This document shows positions 28,610 to 38,142 of a stretch of DNA of 64,000 nt, in pieces. Origin of the DNA: Paulinella micropora (lineage: Eukaryota; Cercozoa; Imbricatea; Euglyphida). Each line of letters starts with the position of its first letter. Positions within the stretch are counted from its first letter, which is position 1. A program made the position numbers and the translations under genes. The notes below the pieces were generated by a model, which ran no database searches, was not told the origin of the DNA, and worked only from the letters and a program-made list of their open reading frames with translations. The DNA lies in the NCBI GenBank assembly GCA_009731375.1, contig BJOX01000034.1:1126915-1190914 (forward strand), read 5' to 3'.

Positions 28610-31600
28610 ATGTCAAAACCACCACTACCACCAAGACCTAACAAGCAATATGTTCAACTTCTTCAAGCTAAGGCTAAGCTTAGAAAGGTTGAAACGAAAG
28701 ATAAAAGAAACCGCCAGGACCTTTTATTTAACATCCGTAGTAATACGAGGGAAAATCTCCGCGAGGCTAAGACTAGGGAAGCGAAGAGACGAGAGTTTAG
28801 AGCAAACGATTATGAAGTTAGGAGGGATAATCGGCTGAACTCTCTTACATTCAAATTTAGGGAGCTAGACATAAGCTTCTACGATACAGACACATTGGAA
28901 GAGAAGGTATTGATACCCGCTTTACGATATGCTAGAAGGGAAGGGATGACCAACAATGCTGATGTCAATATATCTATAACATACTCAACAGCTCCCGCTA
29001 ATGAACGATACGACCACTATTTAAAAAAGAAAAGTTTTAATTCATTTCAACTCCGTCAATACGATACCGTATTTATGGATGCTTTGAACGAGTTCAACAT
29101 AAACAACATTGAAGCGAGCGAGAATGGATATGAAAGAAACATAAGATATGTGGAAATAACCATAGTTCAAGAAAACGGCGGAGGATGCTATGAGGGAAAA
29201 ACAGAAAAGAGGGAGAAAGTTGAAGAAGGTAAAAAGATATCTCCGCCAAGCAAAAACAACAACTGCTTATTCTTCTTATGTAAGGATATGTTAGATATTC
29301 ATCCAATGAACAAGAATCGCTGTAATATCGTCCGAGCTGAATTCAAGCTTCCACCAAACTCGCCAATACCATTTTCAATAGCGGTTGAAATATTGAAAAA
29401 ATATGTTAAGGAAGGGAAAACATATGAAATAACTGACCATATTATGAAGCAGACATTCAGCACAAACGAAGAAGGACAAGAACCTGACAAACTAATCTTT
29501 TTGGAGAATAACCATTATTACGGATTAGTTAAGCAGTTTAAGAAGCGATGCGAAGACTGCTTGCGATTATATTTGAACAAACATAAATGTAATCTTAACA
29601 GGAAAAAATATGCGGACATTAAATTGAAGAAGAATGGCAAAAGACACCTCATAACTAAGTTCCACACGGAAGAACAAATGAACAACGACCAAATTCTCCA
29701 TTACGATTTGGAATCATTTAGAAATACAAACATCGCTGTCGGCTACGATATCCACGACTGCTACATTGTCGGATATACTCAGGGGTCTGAGGGTTTCAAA
29801 TACATAGCTGGTAAACATTGTTTCAGTCAATTCGTTGACCTACTAATTAAACGAGGCAATAAGGTAAAAGCAAGATGGGTTCCGAAATGTAAAAATGACA
29901 AGCCACCAGTTCTATATGTTAATGGTTTTAACGGAGCGAACTTTGACCACTACTTTATACACCAAGAATTAATCAGAAGGGGTATTAAGATTAAGTCGTC
30001 AAAAATTAATAACGGTTCTATTATCTGCTTAGAGTTTGAAAATGTCAAGATGTGGGATATGTGTAAGCATACCCAAGGAAGTCTGAAAGCAAATCTTGAA
30101 AGTATGGGGTGCGAAATCCTCAAGGCGACTTTGACCACAGCCGTGCCAAAAAGTGGGAGGATATGGACGACAAGACGAGGCAGGACTGTTTGGCTTATCT
30201 TAAAAACGATGTTATGGGTTTGAAGGAATCATACGATAAGTTAAACACGACGATATTTACAGCTCATAAGGTCAATCTAACTTCATACATCTCAACTTCA
30301 AGTCTGGCTTTCAACATATGGAAGAAATATGTAGACGGTAAATATGAGGTGAGACTTCCAACGGTGGAGCAGGAAAGAGCATTTAGAAAAGCCATTATCG
30401 GCGGAAGGACTTACCCGTCTAAGAGGCGGTTCATTTCATCTCAGTATGAACGATACCTACAAAAACAGATTACCTTTGACGAAATAATTGACTACCTCGT
30501 AGATGCGGATGTCGTTTCTTTGTATCCAACCGCGATGTTATTAGCTTTTATGGTTGGCGACATACTGGAAACAATCGGACCATTTGACCCGCGAAACCTT
30601 CAAATCGGTATTTACAACCTTGACTATGTCTCACCCAAAAACATATTACATTCAAGGATTGGACAGCGAGACAAAATGGGGTCTCTTAAATGGCGACTAG
30701 AAGATATGAAGGACCAATGGCTGACGAGTGTAGATATTGAGGATATGGTAGCCGAAGGATACGAAGTCCGCATTCATAAAGGATACTACACCGTCAAATC
30801 TGAATGTGTCTTCGCCAAATACATAGACGATATGTTTAAGGCGAAGGAAAATGCGGAGAAAGGTAGCCCGCAATATCTGCTCGCCAAGCTGTTTATGAAT
30901 AGTCTATACGGTAAGATGATACAGAGACCGATACCATCTATTACAACATATATACGAACTAATGAAGAATACTGGAAATTCTGGAATAGTAATCAAATAA
31001 CTGACATTGTTGAATTTACGGACCAACACGGAAAAGATTTATGGCACATATCGGGCTTACATCGCAATCCAATCTTATTAGAAAGTAGCATAACCAAACC
31101 TTCACACTACGGGGCATTCATACTGGCATATAGCAGACGAATTATGTTCAACTATATCAAGGAAGCCAACCCGAATAGAAGCATTGAAGATGATTTCTAC
31201 TACACCGACACAGACAGCTTACAAATCCACGTGAGATGTGCTAGATATATCAAGAACATGGGTAATAAGAAACTTGGCGGTATAGGGGACGACTTAGGCG
31301 ATGGTTGTAAGATTATAAAAGGTGTGTGGATAGCACCGAAACTTTATATGTTAGAATTTACGACGAAGGATGCCTTTACGGAAGGAATGACCAAGAACGA
31401 CTTAAAGCATATTTCAAAAGGAGTTAAAATAGTGTCTGAAAATGGAGTTAAAAGGTATTTCCATTTCAGGGGTAAAGGCTTAGATGCTAATCAGCTAAAC
31501 TATGATACATTTGATAAGATGGACAAAGGCGGGTCGGTTGAAAATGTCAAGGATTTCCAAATGAAAAAAATACACATTGATAGAAACAGCAAACAACAAC

Positions 31601-31728
31601 AAGTCCCACATTTTAGCATTTTACATATGACTAATGTTAAAAAACAAGTTAATGAGAATAAATGGGCGGGCCGTAAGTTCATTAACGATAACGACAGCAT
31701 CCCGCTCGGCTTCCACATTCGCGGTTGA
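28610..31728 (+). CDS. polB: Protein-primed family B DNA polymerase (one frameshift near 30122)
   Basis: The enzyme replicates the viral genome from a protein primer. The first frame (28610-30223) carries an N-terminal region of about 350 residues without clear motifs. Exo I (HYDLES) and Exo II (GFNGANFDHYF) of the proofreading nuclease follow. The second frame (from about 30109 to 31728) carries Exo III (YLKNDVMGLKESY), motif A (DADVVSLYPTAM), motif B (KLFMNSLYGK), motif C (YYTDTDSL) and the later KLG. All catalytic residues are present. A single missing G in a GG run near 30122 explains the shift, since the overlap encodes matching sequence on both sides. The full product would be about 1035 residues, a usual length for this family. 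It ends one base from the convergent lipase gene. Confidence 0.93.
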
Positions 31729-31729
31729 A

Positions 31730-32451
31730 TCATAGATATATTTTTTTGGCTCCTTTACCTTTGAAGCTTCTAATCGTATGAACACCCCTCGTCGGCTTGA
31801 CTACCTTGCTATTTACGGCCGTAGCCCCTAGCAATGATACGGGGTCAAATGCGGTTCGGTAGTTAGTGGTTAGCTTTGCCGTCTTCGCCCGCTTACCTTT
31901 TGGATTAACTTTCACCGCCACTCGGTCAATCACTCCTTCAATGAGGTCCTTCGTGCTACTGCCTTTATTGTATGTGGTTGCCCTTTACACCCGTTTGTCG
32001 GCTCATGTCTTTCGCAATCGTTCCTCCAAGGCTATGACCCGTTAGCTCTACATTATCCTTACCATATTTTTTATGACTTCATTAACCAGCTTCTGCTCTT
32101 CTTTGTATCTCGGTGTTCTTTTTAATACTCCCTTTACCAATGCGACATCTGTAAGTAAGTCCCGCTTATCCGCGGAGCCTCTAAATGCTACAATCGCTTT
32201 ACCATCTTTTTCATACACTGTTGATTTTTCTTTGCTGGCTACTGGCTTCCATCCGTCAGCACCCTTTCTATCCGACAGCACCCTTTCTATCCGTCAGCAC
32301 CCTTTCTATCCTACGGGATTCCATCCTCAGACAACTCAGCACTACCTCCCTTCTGTCTTCTGTATTCCTTACCAGCTTTTTTCAATGCTTCCTTGTAGCT
32401 TATTTTGTGTTTGGCAGAGTAAGCCTTTACGAAGGCAATCCACTCGGACAT
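31730..32451 (-). pseudogene. Class 3-like lipase with viral N-terminal motif, frameshifted
   Basis: The ATG at 32451 opens with WIAFVKAYSAKHKISYKEAL, an N-terminal motif that recurs in proteins of large DNA viruses and Polinton-like viruses. A run of three 20 bp repeats (about 32255-32312) introduces stops. The frame then gives AIVAFRGSADKRDLLTDV, and after a one-base slip in an A6 run (about 32070) the nucleophile elbow GHSLGG followed by TIAKDMSRQTG. A second slip near 31970 leads to a C-terminal part containing AFDPVSLLG. The serine of GHSLGG and the AFRGS motif identify an alpha/beta-hydrolase lipase, perhaps used for membrane entry or exit. Two of the breaks are simple indels. Confidence 0.72.
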
Positions 32452-32454
32452 TTC

Positions 32455-32465
32455 GTATATTATTA
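32455..32465 (-). promoter_or_regulatory. TAATAATATAC motif before the lipase start
   Basis: On the minus strand the motif ends 3 bases before the ATG at 32451. The divergent gene at 32517 starts 65 bp away. Confidence 0.5.
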
Positions 32466-32516
32466 ATTATTTAATTTTTTTATTTTTATACTCCGTACTA
32501 TATACAGCCCCCTAAT

Positions 32517-32795
32517 ATGTCCACCCTCACTAGACTGTGCGAGAAGTTCCAACAACTTTCCATTGAAGGTGAAAAAAAATCCTTCTCGTTGGAAGATGTC
32601 CAAAAGGTAATCCACGACGAAATAAAAGCGATTGAAGAAAAGAGAAATGCTCAACCCAAAGACACATTTCATTTCGGGAAATACAAAGGCAAAAAAATAG
32701 AAGACATCGCAAAGATTGACAAGCCATATATTGAATGGTTGGTCCGCCAGCCTTGGGTCCAAAATAAAGACGAATTGAAGAGGTATTTACCGTAA
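32517..32795 (+). CDS. Small protein with ExoX C-terminal-like (FGKYKGK) domain
   Basis: The product has 92 residues. After a helical N-terminus (residues 1-45) comes FHFGKYKGKKIEDIAKIDKPYIEWL in two parts, the consensus of the exonuclease X C-terminal or DUF3820-like domain (FGKYKG, then DP-Y--WL). This domain occurs in phage and viral nucleases and as a stand-alone protein, and is thought to bind DNA. The catalytic exonuclease part is absent, so the role is unknown. The gene diverges from the lipase and converges on the DUF3223 gene with an apparent 9 bp tail overlap. Confidence 0.7.
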   Translation: MSTLTRLCEKFQQLSIEGEKKSFSLEDVQKVIHDEIKAIEEKRNAQPKDTFHFGKYKGKKIEDIAKIDKPYIEWLVRQPWVQNKDELKRYLP

Positions 32796-33423
32796 GAGAT
32801 ACATTTTACCTCTTGTATTGATTTCTTTTTTATAATTCGCAGTATTGCTTTCTGTTTGTAGAAGTCACTAAATCTAGTAAAATGCGGTTCTTTCAAAAGG
32901 TTGTCTTCAACTTCTAATTCTCTATTCACTTCAAGGTATTGTTGAAGGATGTCTTTGAATTGTATGATGTCAAAGTGGTGGTCTACATGGACATCAACCC
33001 GCTCATATATATCGCCACTTATTTCGCATATGTATCGGGGTTCAACGAATACATCAATAGCCACGATGTCAAGATATTCTTGTATTTGCGGTCTTATTGT
33101 ATTCCTGCTCGCTTCTTTTATCACTCTCGCCATTTTTTTTGCAATTTGCTAAGGCCTATGAGGTCAACACAGCAATGCCACGAAAACGGCTTACCATTCG
33201 CACGAAAGTGTTTTCTCCCAGTCGTGATATTACTTTCAACATCGATGATACCATCTTTTAGACAAGGGTGATGGGTTATTAGGTCTCGCACGAAATTGCT
33301 ATCTTCTGGGTTCAACATTTCACCATCGTTATATTTGTTTATAATTCTTCTTACGTATGATTTGATAGATGCTTTTGTTAGAAACCTCTTACCACCCACA
33401 ACGTACAACTTACGACTATACAT
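32787..33423 (-). CDS. DUF3223 (DCL-like) protein with HVDH motif, two homopolymer slips
   Basis: The first frame (33121-33423) gives a DUF3223/DCL-type domain: a short FLTKASIKSYV start, LNPEDSNFVRDLITHHPCL, and the FSWHCCV end. An A8 run near 33129 shifts to a second frame that gives RNTIRPQIQEYL, CEISGDIYERVDVHVDHHF and FKDILQQYL. The C-G-HVDH segment normally follows DUF3223 in one polypeptide, so I join them. A second slip in an A6 run near 32835 would end the protein at 32787, just beyond the facing gene. The C, H, D and H residues resemble an HNH-type metal site, so a nucleic-acid enzyme is possible but unproven. Confidence 0.65.
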
Positions 33424-33427
33424 ATTA

Positions 33428-33441
33428 CTATATTATTATTA
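33428..33441 (-). promoter_or_regulatory. TAATAATAATATAG motif before the DUF3223 gene
   Basis: On the minus strand the motif ends 4 bases before the ATG at 33423. Confidence 0.5.
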
Positions 33442-33463
33442 GAAAAAATTATTACAAAAATAA

Positions 33464-33652
33464 TTAATTAGGTTGCTGTTCCTCGCGGGCTTTCTTAGCC
33501 TTTGTAAAGAACTTAATTAAGTTTTCCCGTCTAACATCATTCATATCTTCATTTTTTGTAAAGTATGCGATAGCACAAGCTTCATCGCAGAATTGGTAGT
33601 TATCAACCGTAGCAGTTAATATATCTTTTTTTTCACACTCTTTACACGACAT
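33464..33652 (-). CDS. Small treble-clef zinc protein
   Basis: The product has 62 residues from the ATG at 33652. The frame is open for 28 more codons upstream, but the TAATATAC motif 6 bases before this ATG decides the start. It has CKEC near the N-terminus and FCDEAC about 15 residues later, followed by AIAYF, the pattern of MYM/TRASH-like zinc fingers. The rest is a charged helix. The right-end protein at 46274 has a similar C-x2-C plus FC-x2/3-C arrangement. Confidence 0.6.
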   Translation of the reverse strand: MSCKECEKKDILTATVDNYQFCDEACAIAYFTKNEDMNDVRRENLIKFFTKAKKAREEQQPN

Positions 33653-33658
33653 TGTGAG

Positions 33659-33669
33659 GTATATTATTT
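33659..33669 (-). promoter_or_regulatory. AAATAATATAC motif
   Basis: The motif precedes the zinc-protein ATG by 6 bases and supports the internal start choice. Confidence 0.45.
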
Positions 33670-33737
33670 GAAAAATAAATATTTCTAAAAATAATCTCGG
33701 GTCTTCTATCCAAGTTAAAGCATACTGTTGATCCAAG

Positions 33738-34942
33738 TTAAAGTAGTGATGTTATGGTTAATCTATCGCCTGGCAACATATCGTCCAAATCATAATCATT
33801 TAGATTAACCGTCTCAGCACTACTCAAATTTACAAAGATGACCGCTATGGTATTCCCATTAGCCACAGTCGCCGAAGTATCAAATGAAACCAGACTTGTA
33901 TTAGCATTATTATCAGCATAGACTGGATTTGTCAGAGTAGCATTTTTATTACTTTAATGATACAACTAGTCTTAGAGTCCGTATTTAAGATAGCTAGTCT
34001 TCGCGGATAAACTATACTATAATTTGTAAGAGCACCACCTGCGGTAGTCGCATTATTTCTCATTGTAAAAACATGAGCAACAGCATTGGTTGCATTGGCG
34101 GTTCTTTCATAAATAAACGGAATACCCCTTATAATTTCAGTTCCTTCAATGAAGCATCCAACACTAGCGACTTTAATATTTTGGACGGCTACAGCACCAC
34201 CATCATTCATTATATAGGTTGAAAAAGGTAGAGTAGTATTATTCAGTGTAGTTAAAGTTTGTGTGTTAGCATAACGAATGGCATGAACCATTTGAAAATC
34301 TCCCGTATTTGGATTTTCAATATAAAAAGATACTTGACCAAACCCTAAATACTGAAACTTAATTTGAAAAACATTACCCTTCGTAAAATCAATTGCGGGT
34401 AGATATGTTTTACCATCAGCCTTATCAATATTCCAAGTTGATTGAGCATAAGAATTAACCAGCGCCCCTCCTCTACAATGATATATTTTCATTACTCCAG
34501 TTTCTCTACCAAAGAAAAATCCATCTGTAAAAGCATTATCACCTAAACCAACCGTAGCAAGATATTGAGCACCATTAGCCTCCGTTGTAGTCCATAAGGC
34601 AGTAAATCTTACACACACTCCCATACCAGCACGATATTTAATTCTTTTTTTTTATTGAATGTATCCGCTAGACCCTGCCACGGCAGTTGTTGATATGCTA
34701 GCCATTGAATTCTTCATTTCAACAGTAGAATTAACAACAGCACTATCCCATTTAGCAGAATTTACATTATACATAAATGTCTCTTGAATAATCGGTGTGT
34801 ATTGTGCTGTGGATATTTCACCGAATGCTGTCAAGTTGTCATCTGTTAATTTTGTTTTTAGTTCTCCATAAGTTCCGCATTTCAAATTAACAAAATTCCC
34901 TCCATCATCTTGTGCGACTAAATTTCGCTGGTGAGTGGTCAT
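33738..34942 (-). pseudogene. Putative virion surface/structural protein, one in-frame stop and one frameshift
   Basis: From the ATG at 34942 the first 96 codons end with an in-frame TAA, but the same frame continues (KKRIKYRAGMGV, then RFTALW). The region YLATVGLGDNAFTDGFFFG followed by a GVMKIYHCRGG turn is typical of proteins in giant and Polinton-like viruses that are thought to coat or decorate virions. Near 33950 an indel in an A-rich run shifts the frame, and the next frame (NPVYADNNANTSLVSF ... LPGDRLTITSLL) ends at 33738. The full length would be about 400 residues. It lies directly downstream of the capsid gene. The exact function is not established. Confidence 0.6.
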
Positions 34943-34965
34943 AGTAGGATCCTACAATAAGCTTC

Positions 34966-34977
34966 GTATATTATAAT
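34966..34977 (-). promoter_or_regulatory. ATTATAATATAC motif before the structural gene
   Basis: The motif lies 23 bases upstream of the ATG at 34942, in the gap behind the capsid gene. Confidence 0.45.
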
Positions 34978-35072
34978 AAAAAAATAAAATTAACTATCAA
35001 AAATTAATTGTAAGTTGTTTTTTTCAAAAACCACTTACGATCTCAAAAACCTATTACTTCAACGGATGGGGT

Positions 35073-36599
35073 TTAGGTTCTGGTAATGGTGCCGTTCTTG
35101 ACATTTACTTCTTTCTGAGTGACAACAAATGTGTAATGATTAGCCGTAATAGTCGCAGTGGTAGCAATAAACTCCCATCGTCGCTCTGTGTCTAGACTTA
35201 ATCCGCTGATTTCGTTTTGGTCCTTGCTCCACAACGGTCGGGTATTGTCAAAGCTATCGCACCAAATCCAGTTGTATTGATAAACATTGCTATTCATCAA
35301 AGAAGAGCCTTCCAACTTCGGTTTAAGATACATATAGTCTTCTAGTTTTCCAGTTTGACAATCAACATTGAATTCTTGAAGTCGTGCCCCGTCTAGTGTG
35401 GTATAAAAAGTTTTCACCTTAGTACCAAGCAGGTTGCTATTGTCATAAGCAGTGTTCTTATTTTCAGTTCCATTGAATACGGAGTGATAAATCTTCTTAA
35501 TTCGCCGTCCGTGGCCTCTGTCAAATCTAAGTATAACATTTTGAGAATCTGAAGCGAGCCCGACTGTGTTTTTATACAAATAAGAATAATCAATGTTGAA
35601 GCTCATACCTTCGGGGCTCATAATCTTCTGTTGAATTGATTGAACGACATCGGGGTTAGTTTTAACAGCTAAGAAAAGGTTGAGATTTTTAACAATAACA
35701 TTTGAATCCGCCACCGCAACAGTGCCTCCACCAGTAGAAAGAGCATCATTGTTATAATAAAAGATTTTGGGTGTCTGTTGCCAAACAATCCGCAAAGTCA
35801 AAATTTCAGGAAACATAATAGTTTTATCCAGAGCGAAAATAGTATTGTAAAGCATTCCAAGATTAATCTTAACATTAACACTCGGGCTGGCATTATTAAT
35901 AGTTCCAGCTGAGAAATACTTAGCCTCATTAAAAGCAACATTAACGAACTTACTCGTGCCAGTCTCATTCGCAATAAGGGAATCATCGTGTCGGCGAGCA
36001 TTTGTGGAGGGTTGTGCCATCCAAGCCTTTAATGCAGCCTGAACCTGAGCCTTCGCAACATCAATAGCCGTATCAATGTTTGCTGTCGCATTTCCTGCAG
36101 CCGCCGAAGCAGTCAATGCTGTTTGTAATGCTGCCAACCTTGGAGCATCGCTGGCGGGTTGAAATGTAGTTGTAGCATTACACTTTTGAAGCATACAACC
36201 AGCTCCAGTTCCGTTGTCGTGGTTTTCCAAAGCTAGTAAATCATCAATGGAGGTTTCGGGTTTCCAAATCATCTTTGTGATATTTCCGACTTCATTAATG
36301 TCGCACAAATAAACACTGCCTCTAGTAATCAATTGAATCTGCCTGATTGGGGCCAAGCAGGCCATAAAGCATTTATTGTAGTTTCCAGCCTTCGCCTCTG
36401 GACCATAATTAAAACTCAAAACAGAGCGAGCCAAGTTAAACGGACGACTAATAAGGTCAAAGTTGCTTTCCTGTCCTCCTGCGGTAGTTACGGTTACATC
36501 AACAGAACCCTCACGAGGGGTAAGCTTATTCAAACGATAAGAAGCACTGATGTAGTCAGTCCTGCTAAAATCTAGTTCGCCTCCGTGTTGTGTAGGCAT
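35073..36599 (-). CDS. mcp: Major capsid protein candidate (double jelly-roll), intact
   Basis: An uninterrupted frame of 508 residues, the right size for capsid proteins of Polinton-like viruses. It starts MPTQHGGELDF with the early FNYGPEAKAGNYNKCFMACL region. The second half has SFNIDYSYLYKNTVG, then RGHGRRIKKIYHSVF and ARLQEFNVDC, and a late GSSLMNSNVYQYNWIWCDSF block. A basic-loop-LQ stretch followed by a GS---S--Y block resembles the second jelly-roll of these capsids. Its position next to minor capsid, protease and ATPase genes supports the call. It would form the trimeric capsomers. Fold is inferred from pattern and context. Confidence 0.78.
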   Translation of the reverse strand: MPTQHGGELDFSRTDYISASYRLNKLTPREGSVDVTVTTAGGQESNFDLISRPFNLARSVLSFNYGPEAKAGNYNKCFMACLAPIRQIQLITRGSVYLCDINEVGNITKMIWKPETSIDDLLALENHDNGTGAGCMLQKCNATTTFQPASDAPRLAALQTALTASAAAGNATANIDTAIDVAKAQVQAALKAWMAQPSTNARRHDDSLIANETGTSKFVNVAFNEAKYFSAGTINNASPSVNVKINLGMLYNTIFALDKTIMFPEILTLRIVWQQTPKIFYYNNDALSTGGGTVAVADSNVIVKNLNLFLAVKTNPDVVQSIQQKIMSPEGMSFNIDYSYLYKNTVGLASDSQNVILRFDRGHGRRIKKIYHSVFNGTENKNTAYDNSNLLGTKVKTFYTTLDGARLQEFNVDCQTGKLEDYMYLKPKLEGSSLMNSNVYQYNWIWCDSFDNTRPLWSKDQNEISGLSLDTERRWEFIATTATITANHYTFVVTQKEVNVKNGTITRT

Positions 36600-36625
36600 T
36601 TCGTTTTTCCTCTTTTTACGGTTGT

Positions 36626-36638
36626 CTTATATTTTAAT
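36626..36638 (-). promoter_or_regulatory. ATTAAAATATAAG motif before the capsid gene
   Basis: The motif lies 26 bases before the ATG at 36599. It is weaker than the others, with AAAATATA in place of TAATATA. Confidence 0.35.
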
Positions 36639-36662
36639 ATGAGAAAAAAATAAATTAATTAA

Positions 36663-37478
36663 TTACCTAGATTTGAGTAGATTAAAAAATGATGTAAATA
36701 AATTAAAATAATTCGTCTCGCGGTAAATCAACAATGTCATTACAACACCCAAACCGTTTAGGTTAATGGGTTGGTCGTTTTCGTCAGTCAAGTAAAACCG
36801 ATACACATTGCTTGAACTAGTAGATAATCTTTTGCCATACTCCGACCCGCTTCCGTCGTAGATAACAGAGCCAAACGGGATTTCATTCGCCGTGTATATT
36901 TCTTGGAGCACATGATTATCACCTTCCCCAACGAGGTCGCTTTGTAAATACAATGTTTTGTCACCAGTCAAGATTATGACATTTGGGGACCTAATGGTAT
37001 TATTAGCAAAGAAATAAGTAGAGGACCGCTCAAAACGCATAATTTCGTGGACCCTTGTTTCGTCATCAAATACAAACCGCGGTTGAATGTTAATGGGATT
37101 GTTAGCTACGGTGAATGTTAGCTTGCCGTCTTCTGGGTCGGTGTTTGTGTTGTTGCTTGTTATTGTATATGTACAGTCGTTCGGGCTTTCTGCGGTTAGC
37201 ATCTCGGCCAGCTTATTTTTTAAGTTGTTCATCGTGTAGTTGCATTCGGGTATCGTAATAAGTGCCTCGTTGCCATTCTCACTCAGAATAAAAGTATTGT
37301 AATGACTTGCCACAGAGTAATACGACTTCGGCACATAGATATGAAGTATTTTACAGTGTGTTGGGTTGTCTAGCGATTTCATATTGACTTCACAACTAAA
37401 ATCTGAATCTGTGCCATTTATCAGATTTTTGCTGTTAATATAGTAAATACCACTCGCACGACCACCTTTATACTCCAT
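36663..37478 (-). CDS. Minor capsid (penton-like, single jelly-roll) protein candidate
   Basis: The product has 271 residues from MEYKGGRASGIYYI. The ATG at 37478 is preferred over one 12 codons upstream because the ATAATATAG motif ends 2 bases before it. The protein is beta-rich, with YYINSKNLINGTDSDF, LHIYVPKSYYSV, a LTFTVANNPINI strand and a final VVMTLLIYRETNYF stretch. The NSKNR-like N-terminus, the IPKSYY-like strand and the length match penton proteins of Polinton-like viruses, which close the capsid vertices. It follows the capsid gene's neighbour order seen in these viruses. Confidence 0.7.
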   Translation of the reverse strand: MEYKGGRASGIYYINSKNLINGTDSDFSCEVNMKSLDNPTHCKILHIYVPKSYYSVASHYNTFILSENGNEALITIPECNYTMNNLKNKLAEMLTAESPNDCTYTITSNNTNTDPEDGKLTFTVANNPINIQPRFVFDDETRVHEIMRFERSSTYFFANNTIRSPNVIILTGDKTLYLQSDLVGEGDNHVLQEIYTANEIPFGSVIYDGSGSEYGKRLSTSSSNVYRFYLTDENDQPINLNGLGVVMTLLIYRETNYFNLFTSFFNLLKSR

Positions 37479-37480
37479 TG

Positions 37481-37490
37481 CTATATTATG
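37481..37490 (-). promoter_or_regulatory. CATAATATAG motif before the minor capsid gene
   Basis: The motif lies 2 bases upstream of the ATG at 37478, inside the 3' end of the GIY-YIG gene. Confidence 0.45.
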
Positions 37491-38142
37491 CAAATAATTT
37501 TTGGATATCTTCAAAATTATATAAACTATTAATGTGATTTTGTGTTTTATTATGTCTATTTCTTTTACAAATAGTCAATTCAACACCACACTCACAAATG
37601 TATTTTCTTTGTTGTCTCTCTTTTTCTTTACCTTTATTTTTACATCTATATTTTTTGTCATACTCACTTTTTTCTTTTTTATGTTCTAAATAATATTTCT
37701 TTTGTTTTTCACATAACTCTGTTCTTCTTTGTTCTTTATAGTAATTATTTTTTTCCAATATTTCAGTTTTATTTTCTTGGTAGTATTCTACCTTTTCCCT
37801 TCCCGCAATATGTCTATTCACACAATCTAGGTTTCTAATATGATTACCTTCTTGTTTAAGTAATTCCATTTTATTACCACACGGAAATAATTCAACTAAT
37901 TCAATGTAGGCATCATCATATTTAATAATTTCAAAAGACGATGTATATTTTGACTTTCCATTCTTCCAACTTTTGTAATTTATTCTATGCTTAGCAATTC
38001 TCTGTGCTAATGTTTGAGTTGTTGAACCAATATAAATTTCGTCTGTCTGGTGAGACCTGATTGAATAAATCTTTCCTTGTTTGTAGTCGGGCATATTCTT
38101 TTGTATTCTTTTATATTCTTTTTTCTTTAATACATAATTCAT
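37486..38142 (-). CDS. GIY-YIG endonuclease with C-terminal zinc finger
   Basis: The product has 218 residues. The nuclease core is near residues 20-110: GKIYSIRSHQTDEIYIGST supplies the GIY and YIG tyrosines, TLAQRIAKH the catalytic arginine, and LLKQEGNHI the metal-binding glutamate. Then comes a charged helical linker with repeated YY--KK units. The end has CECGVELTICKRNRHNKTQNH, with cysteines and histidines spaced like a zinc finger. Stand-alone nucleases of this type occur in giant and Polinton-like viruses, often as homing-like genes. The start overlaps the protease stop in an ATGA, so translation may be coupled, although a second Met (MPDYKQGK) is possible. Confidence 0.85.
   Translation of the reverse strand: MNYVLKKKEYKRIQKNMPDYKQGKIYSIRSHQTDEIYIGSTTQTLAQRIAKHRINYKSWKNGKSKYTSSFEIIKYDDAYIELVELFPCGNKMELLKQEGNHIRNLDCVNRHIAGREKVEYYQENKTEILEKNNYYKEQRRTELCEKQKKYYLEHKKEKSEYDKKYRCKNKGKEKERQQRKYICECGVELTICKRNRHNKTQNHINSLYNFEDIQKLFA

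Noticed and set aside
28252-34655. Reassigned stop codons (TAA read as glutamine)
   Set aside because: Other genes end normally in TAA, TAG and TGA, and the recurrent breaks are mainly one-base slips. Two TAA codons are too few to claim a variant genetic code.
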